Source: Mycobacterium parmense
Lineage (GTDB): Bacteria > Actinomycetota > Actinomycetes > Mycobacteriales > Mycobacteriaceae
Length of the DNA stretch: 64,000 nt
Direction: 5' to 3'
Assembly (NCBI RefSeq): GCF_010730575.1
Contig: NZ_AP022614.1
Span: 1,922,001 to 1,986,000, forward strand
In this document: in pieces, positions 45,910 through 54,737 of the stretch
Position numbering within the stretch: position 1 is the stretch's first letter
How the letters are laid out: each line of letters starts with the position of its first letter
The notes under the pieces: model-generated
Told to the model about the DNA's origin: nothing
What the model saw: the letters and a program-made list of their open reading frames with translations, nothing else
The model's database searches: none
Program-made: the position numbers and the translations under genes

Positions 45910-47184
45910 TCAACCAACGCGCTTGGGGCGGGCGAAGTTTTCCAGAAGATCACAAGTGGCCGCTACGCTGTCGGCCGGTTTGGTCAACCGCGGGGCGAGT
46001 TCGCGGGCTCGGGCGAGATATTGCGGGGCAAGAATCCTGCGCAGGTCCGCGACAAGCGATTTCTCGGTGGTGGTCGAGAAGCGCCGGGCGGTGCCCACCC
46101 TCAATCGTTTGACCGCGGCCCCAAAGAGGGGCTGATCGAAAAACGTCCAGAGGATCAACGTAGGGACTCCGGCGCGCAACCCCGCGGCCGTCGTGCCAGC
46201 CCCACCATGGTGCACCACGGCGCGACAGGCGGGAAAAATCTCGGCGTAGTTCGCCGTGTCCACCACCTTGACATGCTCGGAGTGGGGAATGTTGCTGAAG
46301 TCAGTTCCGCCGGAGCACAGCAGCGCTCGCTCGCCTAATTTTGCGCAGGCCGTTGCGATCAGGGCGAGCGTGTTTGCGGTAGTCCCGACGGGGATGCTGC
46401 CAAAGCCGAAGAAAATCGGCGGCGGTCCGGCGGCAATCCATGCCGCAACCTCATTATCGGCGTCCGTTGGCAACCCCAGCGTCAGCGTGCCGACAAAGGG
46501 CCGTTGCCCGTCCCACTTAGCCCATTCGGCTGCCAGCCCCGGAAAGCAGACCTCCTCATAGGCCTGGATTTCCAGAGATCCGCGTTCGGCGATGCGCTGC
46601 GGCCAGGGCGACGTCGCCTTGCGGAGACCGAGCTCACGACGCTGTGACTCCTCAACCTCCTTCACCGCACCGCCCCACGACAGCCGCTCGTAACCCTCCA
46701 TTGCGAAGCGCCCGAAGGGCGCCGGCAGGAACGGCAGTAACTGGCCATTGGCCCGCATCGGGAGGAAATGTAGCGTGGCCAGCGGAAGGTCGTAATACTC
46801 CGCGACGTTGGCGGCGAACTGTTCAAAACCGAGGCCGGCAACGATTACGTCGGCCCCGTCCGCCAGCGAAGTCAACGTTGTCGTCGCCTCCTTTGTCCAG
46901 CATTGGGCGACGATTTCTGAAACCTTGCGCCCCAGCCTATCCAGATCCCGGATCTTCCAGGGGGTCCGGAAGAAGCACGTCCAGTAGTCGCGCTGCGCTT
47001 CTACAAGGCCGCGCGAGTCCAGCCCGTAAGCGACCGCATCAAGCCCAGCAGCCTCGGCGAAACCGACCAGGTTGGGTGGGATAGCAATGCGCACCTCATG
47101 CCCCCGGCGCTGCAGCTCACGGCCCACAACGACGGAAGGCTCTACATCGCCACGCATTCCATAACATGCCAGAACACATTTCAT
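45910..47184 (-). CDS. MGT-family glycosyltransferase
   Basis: A 424-residue MGT-type glycosyltransferase. It starts MKCVLACYGMRGDVEP (MKC where its paralogues have MKF), with FFGFGSIPVGTTANT and donor motif VVHHGGAGTTAAG. Expected to add one sugar of the lipopeptide glycan. Codon use is slightly less GC-biased than in the copies at 18017 and 34631. It faces the second GMC oxidoreductase across 317 bases. The pairing of an MGT gene with a GMC gene also occurs near 37.9 kb, where the operon holding the MGT gene at 35911 faces GMC 1, which suggests block duplication. Confidence 0.9.
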   Translation of the reverse strand: MKCVLACYGMRGDVEPSVVVGRELQRRGHEVRIAIPPNLVGFAEAAGLDAVAYGLDSRGLVEAQRDYWTCFFRTPWKIRDLDRLGRKVSEIVAQCWTKEATTTLTSLADGADVIVAGLGFEQFAANVAEYYDLPLATLHFLPMRANGQLLPFLPAPFGRFAMEGYERLSWGGAVKEVEESQRRELGLRKATSPWPQRIAERGSLEIQAYEEVCFPGLAAEWAKWDGQRPFVGTLTLGLPTDADNEVAAWIAAGPPPIFFGFGSIPVGTTANTLALIATACAKLGERALLCSGGTDFSNIPHSEHVKVVDTANYAEIFPACRAVVHHGGAGTTAAGLRAGVPTLILWTFFDQPLFGAAVKRLRVGTARRFSTTTEKSLVADLRRILAPQYLARARELAPRLTKPADSVAATCDLLENFARPKRVG

Positions 47185-47501
47185 CGCAGATCTTGACCTT
47201 TCAGTTGACGAGCGCATCAGACAACGTCAGGTGCATCGGACATTATTACCGGTTCTTCGACTGCCGGCTGGGAGTCTGGCTACTGGCTTCGGGCTAATCG
47301 TTCGTCGGAAATCCGATCGCATCGGCATTCGTCGGCGACCCCGCGTTGACCTACCTCGCGCATTAGCTGCCACCAGGCCGCCAGTTACGGCATACACGAG
47401 CGGCCATTTCCAACATCGCTGAACCAATGGCTGCGAATGATACGATCGCGAATCGCCCGGACCGGGCCAGCTTTGGGCCATCACCCGATTGAGGAGCTCG
47501 A
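47185..47501. other. Divergent intergenic region, glycosyltransferase and GMC 2
   Basis: The first 35 bases next to the glycosyltransferase retain the leader (CTGCGATG and TGAAAGGTCAAGAT), after which likeness to the full leader is lost. The other end holds GAGGAG before the TTG start of the GMC gene. No gene or further motif recognised. Confidence 0.5.
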
Positions 47502-49151
47502 TTGGCTGACCGCGAACACAACGCGCGGGATCTCGAACGCGTGGTGTGGGACGTAATCGTCGTGGGCACCGGTATGGGGGGCGGGATGCTGGGCCACGCC
47601 CTGGCCCGCTCGGGCCGCAGAGTTCTGTTCCTCGAGAAGGGACGCTCGACGCTGCCCGGGACACCGGGAACGATCCGCTCGGCCATGCCCGAACTCGCCG
47701 AACCTCGAGCCGCGCGTTCGGCAACGACCTACTACGACGCGTTAGCCCGCGCGGGACGCTGCACCGATGAGATCGAAGACATCAGCCGGCGCTTCCCGCG
47801 GCGGTTCGTGCCCTTCATCGGCAGCGGCACCGGCGGGTCCTCGGCCCTCTACGGCATGGTCTGCGAACGATTCTTCGTCGCCGACTTCACCCCCCGGCAA
47901 AACTTCCGCGACCCCGGCGAATCCACCGTGCCCGAGGCGTGGCCCATCACCTACGACCAGATGCAACCGTGGTACACCCAAGCCGAGAAACTGCTCGGGG
48001 TACGCGGCCAACCCGACCCCCTGAGACCCGAAGCCGCAGACGTCGGCCTGCCCCCCGCCCCGCCGTTCTCGACCGACAACCAGCCGCTGGTCAACTATCT
48101 GACCGGTCGCGGACTGCACCCTTACCACCTGCCGATGGCCTGTGACTACACCGACGGTTGCGCCACCTGTCAGGCCTATCTCTGTGAGAAGTCGTGCAAA
48201 AATGACGCCGGACGCAACGGCGTGCTGCCCGCCATCACCGTGTACGGCGCGCAGCTGCTGGCCGAGTGCCGGGTCCTGCGCCTTGAGGCCGACCGCACCC
48301 AGGTCAAGCAGGTGATCTGCCAGCACCGCGGCGACATGCTTGCCCTGCAGGCCAACGTGGTGGTGCTGGCCGCCGGCGCGCTGGCCACCCCAGTGCTGTT
48401 GCTCAACTCCCGCTCCGGCGACTGGCCACGCGGATTGGCCAACGGCTCAGACTGGGTGGGACGCAACCTCATGCGACACCTTATGGATTGGATCGAGGTC
48501 TGGCCCCAGTCCGGCTGCAGGATCACGGCCGAAAACAAGGAGATCGGGCTCAACGACTTCTACTTCTGGCAGGGGCAGAAGTACGGCACCGTGCAGTCAG
48601 CTGGCACCATGGCCACGCTCGCACCCATAGACATGCTGACGAATCACCCCGGCTGGCAGCCCAAGGCGATGCGCCTGATGCGGCCGGCGGTACGGCCGAT
48701 CTACGAACGCTTCTTCAACGGTGGACTGGTGCTGGCCGCGATCATGGAAGACCTGCCCTACCCGGACAACCGCGTGCTGCCAAGCGATCGGCCCAGTGAG
48801 GATGGCCGCCAGCGACTGCGCCTTCGTTATCGGCTGCACACCAGTGAGGTCCAGCGCCGCGCGGAGTTCTTGCGGCAGGTAAAAGAGGTGCTGAAGCCAT
48901 TTCGCAACCTCACTCTCCGCACCGGCGAAAGCAACTCGACCCTGGGTCATGTCTGTGGCACCTGCCGTTTTGGAACCGATCCCAAAACCAGCGTGCTCGA
49001 CCCGCAAAACCGCGCACACGAAGTCGACAACCTCTACGTCGTCGACGCCTCGTTCTTTCCTTCCAGTACCGGTTTGAACCCCAGTTTGACTGTCGCGGCG
49101 AACGCTTTGCGGGTGGCCGCTCACGTTAACCAGGTGCATTTCGCCACCTGA
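47502..49151 (+). CDS. GMC-family FAD oxidoreductase (2)
   Basis: A 549-residue paralogue of the GMC protein at 37929, very similar through the first 300 residues and at the C-terminus, more diverged at about 310-400. It has VIVVGTGMGGGMLGHALA, GSGTGGSSALYG, GHVCGTCRFGTDPKTSV and STGLNPSLTVAANALRVA. It is an FAD-dependent alcohol oxidase or dehydrogenase; the diverged middle, which lines the substrate pocket in GMC enzymes, suggests different substrates for the two copies. The TTG start follows GAGGAG by six bases. It is followed after 77 bases by an alpha/beta hydrolase. Confidence 0.88.
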   Translation: MADREHNARDLERVVWDVIVVGTGMGGGMLGHALARSGRRVLFLEKGRSTLPGTPGTIRSAMPELAEPRAARSATTYYDALARAGRCTDEIEDISRRFPRRFVPFIGSGTGGSSALYGMVCERFFVADFTPRQNFRDPGESTVPEAWPITYDQMQPWYTQAEKLLGVRGQPDPLRPEAADVGLPPAPPFSTDNQPLVNYLTGRGLHPYHLPMACDYTDGCATCQAYLCEKSCKNDAGRNGVLPAITVYGAQLLAECRVLRLEADRTQVKQVICQHRGDMLALQANVVVLAAGALATPVLLLNSRSGDWPRGLANGSDWVGRNLMRHLMDWIEVWPQSGCRITAENKEIGLNDFYFWQGQKYGTVQSAGTMATLAPIDMLTNHPGWQPKAMRLMRPAVRPIYERFFNGGLVLAAIMEDLPYPDNRVLPSDRPSEDGRQRLRLRYRLHTSEVQRRAEFLRQVKEVLKPFRNLTLRTGESNSTLGHVCGTCRFGTDPKTSVLDPQNRAHEVDNLYVVDASFFPSSTGLNPSLTVAANALRVAAHVNQVHFAT

Positions 49152-49228
49152 CAACCATCTTTGATAAATGACGCCGTGGAATCCCTGAACCGGTTTGGCG
49201 CATTCGTCGAGACACATAAGATCACTGC

Positions 49229-50014
49229 GTGGACTTATTCGTGCAAGAATCCGGTCCCGTCGGGGCGCCCGCGATCGTCTTCCTGCATGGCGGGGAATAC
49301 ACCGGCCGGTCCTGGCAGCCCGTGGTCGAGCGAATGCAGCAATACCACTGTCTGGTCCCCGATCTGCCCCATCACGGCAAAAGCCTTCAGCCCACGCCAT
49401 TCAAGATGAGCGATACGGCTGCTGCGGTGGGGGAACTCATCCGCGCGCGGGTGGATTCTGGCCGGGTACACCTGGTGGGCCTGTCGCTCGGCGCCCAGGT
49501 GGGAGCGCAGCTGCTGGCGACTGAGCCAGAACTCGTCGACAGGGCGGTCCTCTGCGGGGCCATCGTCGACGCGATGCCGGTCGTTCGGCTGACAGCTCCT
49601 CTCCTGGCGCTCCTCGCATGGGTCTCCCGATCAGTGACCATCCGCAGGAATGCACGCCTGGTGGCGATTCCCTCAGCCAAGGTTGATGACTATCGCGACG
49701 ATGTGCGTCTCCTGCCGCCCGCCCAGATCGCCCAACTCGTGGCGGCGTCCGGCGGGTTCACGCTTCCGACGGACCTGGACAAATCGGATTCGCCCACGTT
49801 GTTTCTGACCGGCTCCCAGGAGATGCGGCTAATCCGCCGCTCGGCGGCAGCGCTCGCGCAGCGAATGCCCAACGGAGTCGACGGGGTCGCAATCGGTATG
49901 GACCACGAGTGGCCCCTACGCGATCCGGACCTCTTCGCGCGCACCGTCGACGCCTGGCTGTCCGGCAGGGCCCTGCCGCCCGAGATCGCCCTGTCGAACT
50001 CGGGTTATCGGTGA
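49229..50014 (+). CDS. Alpha/beta hydrolase
   Basis: A 261-residue alpha/beta-hydrolase-fold protein. It has VFLHGGEYTG (oxyanion loop), DLPHHGKS, the nucleophile elbow GLSLGAQ (Ser near 86) and a C-terminal His in GMDHEWPL near 224. The acid usually found after the sixth strand is replaced by a GSQE segment, so the third catalytic residue is unclear. It may be an esterase that removes or moves acyl groups. Placement before the Gap-like gene ties it to the locus. The GTG start is preceded at six bases by TAAGAT, consistent with a leaderless message. Confidence 0.8.
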   Translation: MDLFVQESGPVGAPAIVFLHGGEYTGRSWQPVVERMQQYHCLVPDLPHHGKSLQPTPFKMSDTAAAVGELIRARVDSGRVHLVGLSLGAQVGAQLLATEPELVDRAVLCGAIVDAMPVVRLTAPLLALLAWVSRSVTIRRNARLVAIPSAKVDDYRDDVRLLPPAQIAQLVAASGGFTLPTDLDKSDSPTLFLTGSQEMRLIRRSAAALAQRMPNGVDGVAIGMDHEWPLRDPDLFARTVDAWLSGRALPPEIALSNSGYR

Positions 50015-50095
50015 CCCCGTGCCTTCTTCTCGGTGCGCACCGGTGAAGCTTCCGGAGCGCCGACGGACGAGAATCAACAGGGTAGTGTTCCGACC

Positions 50096-50875
50096 GTGTT
50101 GAGCTCAGTGCTGCTGGTGCCGACGCTCCTGTTGACGCTCGATCCGTTGCGTCTGGGCCTCATCCTTCTACTGATCACTCGAGCGCGTCCCGTGCAGAGC
50201 CTGTTCGCCTATTGGGTCGGCGCCATGACGGCGAGTGTGCCCTACATGTTGGTCCCGCTGATGGTGCTGCACGCCATCCCATCCTTCAGGTCTTTTGCGG
50301 ATCGCTACGCCAACCCGGCCACCCTCAACAACCCCACCGTCGGGCACATCCAAATGGGCATCGGTGCGCTCGCGCTCTCGATTGCCGCGGTAATGGGGGT
50401 CCGCTTCCGCGCGCACCAGCGCGCGTCCTTGGCGATTGCGGGCGCCCCCGCGTCGACGCTCCCGCCGGACGGCGACCAGGATGTGACGAAGAAAAGCGCG
50501 GCTCCAAAAGGACGGCTTCGCGCCCGCATCCACACAGCGTGGGAAAACGGATCCACCTGGCCGGCGTTCATGTTCGGCGCCATGTCGGGGCCGCCACCTG
50601 TGACGGCCCTACTGGTACTCACCACCGTCATGGCCTCGGGAGCCGCGATTGGTACGCAGATAAGCCTCGCTCTCGCGTGGGTCGTCGGAATGTTCGCGGT
50701 GGTCGAGATCATCCTCATCAGCCATTTGGTCGCGCCCGTTAGAACCCAAGCGGCACTGCAATTGCTGCACGACTGGATTTTGGCTCACAAACGCCAAGTG
50801 CTGATCGCCATGATCGTCGTGGCAGGCGTCGCGATGCTGGCCTTGGGCATGCGCGGCATCGGAGCCGGTCCCTAG
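50096..50875 (+). CDS. gap: Gap/Sap-type membrane protein for glycolipid export
   Basis: A 259-residue polytopic membrane protein resembling the GPL-addressing protein Gap and the sulfolipid-addressing protein Sap. It has hydrophobic segments at VLLVPTLLLTL, LGLILLLIT, YMLVPLMVLHAI, MGIGALALSIAAVMGV, VTALLVLTTVMASG, ISLALAWVVGMFAVVEIILI and VLIAMIVVAGVAMLALG. The early DPLRLGLILLLITR recalls the start of these proteins (a Pro-Arg-x-Gly in the first helix). Gap is needed to move GPL to the cell surface. The GTG is chosen because the family begins right at the first helix and TAGTGT lies seven bases before it; GTG 50033 would add 21 polar residues. Confidence 0.82.
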   Translation: MLSSVLLVPTLLLTLDPLRLGLILLLITRARPVQSLFAYWVGAMTASVPYMLVPLMVLHAIPSFRSFADRYANPATLNNPTVGHIQMGIGALALSIAAVMGVRFRAHQRASLAIAGAPASTLPPDGDQDVTKKSAAPKGRLRARIHTAWENGSTWPAFMFGAMSGPPPVTALLVLTTVMASGAAIGTQISLALAWVVGMFAVVEIILISHLVAPVRTQAALQLLHDWILAHKRQVLIAMIVVAGVAMLALGMRGIGAGP

Positions 50876-51015
50876 CGAATCAGCCGGCCTCGTCGCAGCG
50901 CCCACTCGAGTTGGTAATTGATATCGTGCTGCGCCCGTTGCCCGAATATCAGGCCGGGCTGTCGGATCGGCTGACATTGAGCAATGATGTCGTCGGCGCT
51001 GAGTTGAGGACGATT
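50872..51015 (-). pseudogene. Possible C-terminal gene remnant, about 46 codons
   Basis: Between the Gap-like gene and the next methyltransferase, the minus strand holds an open stretch with no usual start codon, reading among others DIIAQCQPIRQPGLIFGQRA and then LEWALRRGRLIR before a TAG that overlaps the Gap stop. Residue composition looks like real protein, but I do not recognise a family and chance cannot be excluded. Confidence 0.25.
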
Positions 51016-51072
51016 CAGCGGATTAGCGTGCCGTGATTTAGGCAGTTATCGACCGACACTCAGGAGGATTCA

Positions 51073-51780
51073 TTGCGGACGTTAACCGAGATCATGAACA
51101 CAAACGACTCAGACAAGGGCACCTCGATGGGAGAGGCTCATGGCTACACGCCGGTCTACGAGCGATGGCTGGAGCCCATGCGCAACGACACATTGCGCTT
51201 GCTCGAGATCGGCGTGTGCGACCCGCGGATGCCGGGAGCATCGCTGAAGGGTTGGTACGAGTACTTCCCGAAGGCAACCATTTTCGGCTATGACATCAAA
51301 GACGCCCACCGTTTCGACAACGACCGGATTACCACATTCGTCGGCGACCAGTCCGACCGCGCAGATCTCGCACGTTTGGTGGAAAACTTCGGCGGCGAGT
51401 TCGACATCATCATCGACGACGGCAGCCATAACGCCATGCACCAGCAGGTCAGCTTGGCGTTCCTCTTCCCATACCTGAAGCCCGGCGGACAGTACATCAT
51501 CGAGGATTTGCACGTGGCGCCGAACACGCAGCACCTCCTCCGAAGCATGCAAACCGGTCTGCCGGGCGAGCGGGCGCCCGGAAGCGGCTTGGGCAAGCGC
51601 GTCAGGGCATTCTCCGGCGGCGTCCGCGCCGGCTGGCTCCTGTTCGGGGTTTTCAAATTTTGGCCGCGCAGGCCCTACATCACCGAACAGGAGATCGCAC
51701 GGATCCACGGCGACACCGAGCGCCTCGATCTCGCCTGCGACGACAAACTCGCCAGGTTTATCAAGCGGCGTCAAGGCTAA
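51073..51780 (+). CDS. MycE-like sugar O-methyltransferase
   Basis: A 235-residue class I methyltransferase. SDKGTSMGEAHGYTPVYERW at the N-terminus and LLEIGVCDPRMPGASLKGWY as the SAM motif match the catalytic domain of MycE-type sugar O-methyltransferases. FDIIIDDGSHNAMHQQ and YIIEDLH contain the acidic and His residues that bind the metal. It should methylate a hydroxyl of a glycan sugar. The TTG start has AGGAGG five bases before it. It converges on the glycosyltransferase at 51795 with a 14-base gap. Confidence 0.85.
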   Translation: MRTLTEIMNTNDSDKGTSMGEAHGYTPVYERWLEPMRNDTLRLLEIGVCDPRMPGASLKGWYEYFPKATIFGYDIKDAHRFDNDRITTFVGDQSDRADLARLVENFGGEFDIIIDDGSHNAMHQQVSLAFLFPYLKPGGQYIIEDLHVAPNTQHLLRSMQTGLPGERAPGSGLGKRVRAFSGGVRAGWLLFGVFKFWPRRPYITEQEIARIHGDTERLDLACDDKLARFIKRRQG

Positions 51781-51794
51781 GCTCCGAACTCGGC

Positions 51795-53063
51795 TCAGCC
51801 GACACGCCCGGCTCGGGCGAACCTCTCCACAAGATCGGCGGCGGTCGCGACACTTTCGGCGGGTTTGGTCATCCGGGTGGCGAGTTCGCGGGCACGCACG
51901 AGATATTCGGGGGCGAGAATAGTGCCAAGGTCCGCTACCAGCGATTTCTGACTCGTGGCCGATAGACGTCGGGCAGTGCCCACCCCCAGTCGTTTGATAG
52001 CAGCCCCCCACAGTGGCTGATCGGGCAACGTCCAGAGAATCAACGCGGGAACTCCCGCGCGCAGGACCGCGGCCGTGGTGCCGCCGCCGCCGTGGTGCAC
52101 GACCGCCCGGCACGCGGGGAAAACGGCCGCATAATTCACCGCGCCGACCACCTTGACGTGCTCGACGGAAGGGACGCCGCTGAAGTCGGTCCCGGCGGCG
52201 CACACCAGCGCCCGCTCGCCCAACTGCGCACAGGTCGCGCCGATCATCGCCAGCGTGTCGGCGGCGGACTCGAGCGCGATGCTGCCGAACACGAAGCAGA
52301 TCGGCGGTGTGCCCGCCGCAATCCAGGACGCGACCTCCTCGTCGGCGTCCGTGGTCAACTCCATCGTGAGCGTGCCGACGAACGGCCGCTGGCTTCCCCA
52401 TTTCTTCCATTCGGCCGCCAATCCTGGGAAACACACCTCTTCGTAGGCCTGGATCTCCAGGGATCCGCGTTCGGTGATCCGCTGCTGCGCCGGGCCGGTC
52501 GCCTTCGGCAGACCGAGCTCGTGGCGTTGCGCGTCCTCGACTTTCTTGGTTACCAGCCAGGACAGCCACCAGAACACCGACATCGCGCCGCGGCTCAATG
52601 GTGCCGGCAGAAACGACAGGACTTGGCTTCGCCCCCGCACCGGGAACCAATGCAGTGAGGCCAACGGAATGCGGTGGTACTCGGCGACGTTCGCGGCGGC
52701 GACTTCGAAATTCACGCCGATGCAGAGGAGGTCAGCTTCGTCCGTCACCGAGGCAAGCGTGGTACTCACCTCGGTAAAACACTGGGCAAGAGCCGCCGCG
52801 AGTTCATTCCGCAGCCTGCGCAGTTCGCGAATCTTCCAAGGGTTGCTGAAGTAACACGTCCAGTATTTACGCGTCAATCCCATGATGGCTTGCGTGTCCG
52901 GTCCGCAGGCGACGGCCTCGAGCCCAACAGACTCGGCGAAGCCCACCAAGTCCGGCGGGACCGCCATGCGGACGTCATGCCCCCGACGCGACAGCTCGCG
53001 GCCGATCGCCACGCAGGGTTCGACATCGCCACGCCTGCCCCAATTTGCCAGCACAAATTTCAT
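51795..53063 (-). CDS. MGT-family glycosyltransferase
   Basis: A 422-residue MGT-type glycosyltransferase. It starts MKFVLANWGRRGDVEP, with CFVFGSIALESAADT (Val replacing Gly in the usual FGFGS) and donor motif VVHHGGGGTTAAV, with GG where most paralogues have GA. It is 235 bases from a further MGT gene in the same direction, each with its own leader, so they look like tandem duplicates and not an operon. Donor unknown. Confidence 0.9.
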   Translation of the reverse strand: MKFVLANWGRRGDVEPCVAIGRELSRRGHDVRMAVPPDLVGFAESVGLEAVACGPDTQAIMGLTRKYWTCYFSNPWKIRELRRLRNELAAALAQCFTEVSTTLASVTDEADLLCIGVNFEVAAANVAEYHRIPLASLHWFPVRGRSQVLSFLPAPLSRGAMSVFWWLSWLVTKKVEDAQRHELGLPKATGPAQQRITERGSLEIQAYEEVCFPGLAAEWKKWGSQRPFVGTLTMELTTDADEEVASWIAAGTPPICFVFGSIALESAADTLAMIGATCAQLGERALVCAAGTDFSGVPSVEHVKVVGAVNYAAVFPACRAVVHHGGGGTTAAVLRAGVPALILWTLPDQPLWGAAIKRLGVGTARRLSATSQKSLVADLGTILAPEYLVRARELATRMTKPAESVATAADLVERFARAGRVG

Positions 53064-53140
53064 CGCGGATCCGGGCCCTCCACTTGTTGTGTGCGATTTG
53101 CCGAATGAAAGCCCCCGCAGGCGGGGAGTATAGCCCGCCT
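53064..53140 (-). repeat. Repeated glycosyltransferase 5' leader, copy 5
   Basis: Leader with GATCCGCGATG, a GGAGGGCC block and GGCTTTCATTCGG, reaching GGGCTATACTCCCC, where TATACT is a near-ideal -10 placed about 65 bases before the start codon. Confidence 0.6.
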
Positions 53141-53297
53141 TCCGCGTCATCGCTGATTACCGCCGCCATAGTCGAGGGACGCGTCAAGCCAGACAGACGC
53201 GCCAATGAAGTGGAGGAATTCGGTCGTGCGCGAGGGTGCCACGCGTTGGCTCGGGACGCAAAGACCGCTCGTCAGAAACCTCGGGCCCCCGTCGCGA

Positions 53298-54578
53298 TCA
53301 GCTCCTGCCGCCGGCGCGGGCGAAATCCTCCGCAAGATCGGCGGCCGCCGCGACGCTGTCGGCGGGCGTCGTCATTCGCGTGGCGAGTTCACGGGCCCGG
53401 GCCACGTACTGTGGGGCGAGGATTCGACGCAGATCCGCTACCAGCGATTTCTCGGTGGTGATCGAGAACCGCCTGGCGGTGCCGACCTTCAACCGTTTGA
53501 CCGCAGCTCCCCATATCCCCTGAACGTCAGCCATCCAAAGGATCAGCGTGGGGACCCCGGCGCGCAGGCCTGCCGCGGTCGTCCCTGCGCCACCGTGGTG
53601 CACGACGGCGCGGCAGGCCGGGAAAATCGCCGCGTAATTCACCGCGCCCACAACCTTGACGTGTTCGAAACAGTGGACGTTGCCGAAGTTAGTCCAGCCG
53701 GCGCTGACCAGCGCCCGCTCGCCCAACTGCGCGCATGCCGCCGCGATCATTCCAAGCGTCTCGGCCGGAGATTCGACCGGTATGCTGCCAAACCCGAAGA
53801 AGATCGGCGGTTTGCCGGCGGCAATCCACTTCGCGACGTCCTCGTCGGCGTCCGTCGCCAACTCCAGTGTCAGCGTGCCGACAAACGGCCGTTGGGGGAG
53901 ATTGCGCCCATTCCATTTCGCCCATTCGGCTGCCAGCCCCGGAAAGCACACCTCGTCATACGCCTGGATCTCCAGCGATCCCCGTTCGGCGATGCGGCGC
54001 GGCGCCGGACCCTTCGCCTTAGGAAGGCTGAGCTCGCGTCTCTGGGCGTCCTCGCCGCTCTTGACCCCGAGCCAAACCAGCCACTCGTATAACGTCATCG
54101 CACCCCGGATCAAAGGCGCCGGCAGCGTCGGAACAAGATGTCCGTTGACCCGAATCGGGAACCACAGCAGCGTGGCCAACGCGATGTCGCGAGACTCCGC
54201 CACATTGGTGGCGAGCTCTTGGTAGCTCATACCGGTCAGCAACAAATCGGCCCCGTCCGCCAGCGACCTCAGGGTCGTGCTCATCTCAGCCCAACACTGG
54301 ATGCCGGGCTCCCGAGCTTCGCGAAACAGCCTCTTCGCTTCCTGGATCTTCCATAAGTTGCGGAAGAACCTCGTCCAGAAGTTACGCGTCGCTTCCAGCC
54401 ACGCTTGCGTATCCGGCCCGTAGGCGGTCGCCGTCAGCCCAACCGACTCGGCAAAGTCAACCAAGTCGGGCGGGACAGCCATGTGCACATAGTGCCCTCG
54501 GTGAAGCAGCTCACGGCCTACGGCGACGCCGGGTTCGACGTCGCCGCGAGTTCCATAAAATGCGAGCACGAATTTCAT
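53298..54578 (-). CDS. MGT-family glycosyltransferase
   Basis: A 426-residue MGT-type glycosyltransferase. It starts MKFVLAFYGTRGDVEP, with FFGFGSIPVESPAET (262-276) and donor motif HHGGAGTT at 327-334. Residues 1-200 form the acceptor-binding half, where the paralogues differ most (here QAWLEATRNFWTRFFRNLW). It should add one sugar to the lipopeptide. It is the sixth MGT gene of the window, and its leader is the most complete. The sulfotransferase gene follows upstream in the same orientation. Confidence 0.9.
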   Translation of the reverse strand: MKFVLAFYGTRGDVEPGVAVGRELLHRGHYVHMAVPPDLVDFAESVGLTATAYGPDTQAWLEATRNFWTRFFRNLWKIQEAKRLFREAREPGIQCWAEMSTTLRSLADGADLLLTGMSYQELATNVAESRDIALATLLWFPIRVNGHLVPTLPAPLIRGAMTLYEWLVWLGVKSGEDAQRRELSLPKAKGPAPRRIAERGSLEIQAYDEVCFPGLAAEWAKWNGRNLPQRPFVGTLTLELATDADEDVAKWIAAGKPPIFFGFGSIPVESPAETLGMIAAACAQLGERALVSAGWTNFGNVHCFEHVKVVGAVNYAAIFPACRAVVHHGGAGTTAAGLRAGVPTLILWMADVQGIWGAAVKRLKVGTARRFSITTEKSLVADLRRILAPQYVARARELATRMTTPADSVAAAADLAEDFARAGGRS

Positions 54579-54675
54579 CGCGGATCCGGCCCTTCACTTC
54601 CCGTGCGCGTCCTGCGGATTGAAAGCGGAACCGCGCAGTCCCGGCGTAGCCGCCCGGCAGCATAACCCAACGCCC
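54579..54675 (-). repeat. Repeated glycosyltransferase 5' leader, copy 6
   Basis: The fullest copy: GGATCCGCGATG, AGTGAAGGGCC, CAGGACGCGCACGGGA, TTCCGCTTTCAATC and GGGTTATGCTGCC with TATGCT as likely -10, about 80 bases before the start. Confidence 0.65.
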
Positions 54676-54737
54676 GCCCAATCGCCGGGTCTCAACCTGC
54701 AAGCTCTCCCCCGGGTGGGCCATTGGTCACTGATGGA

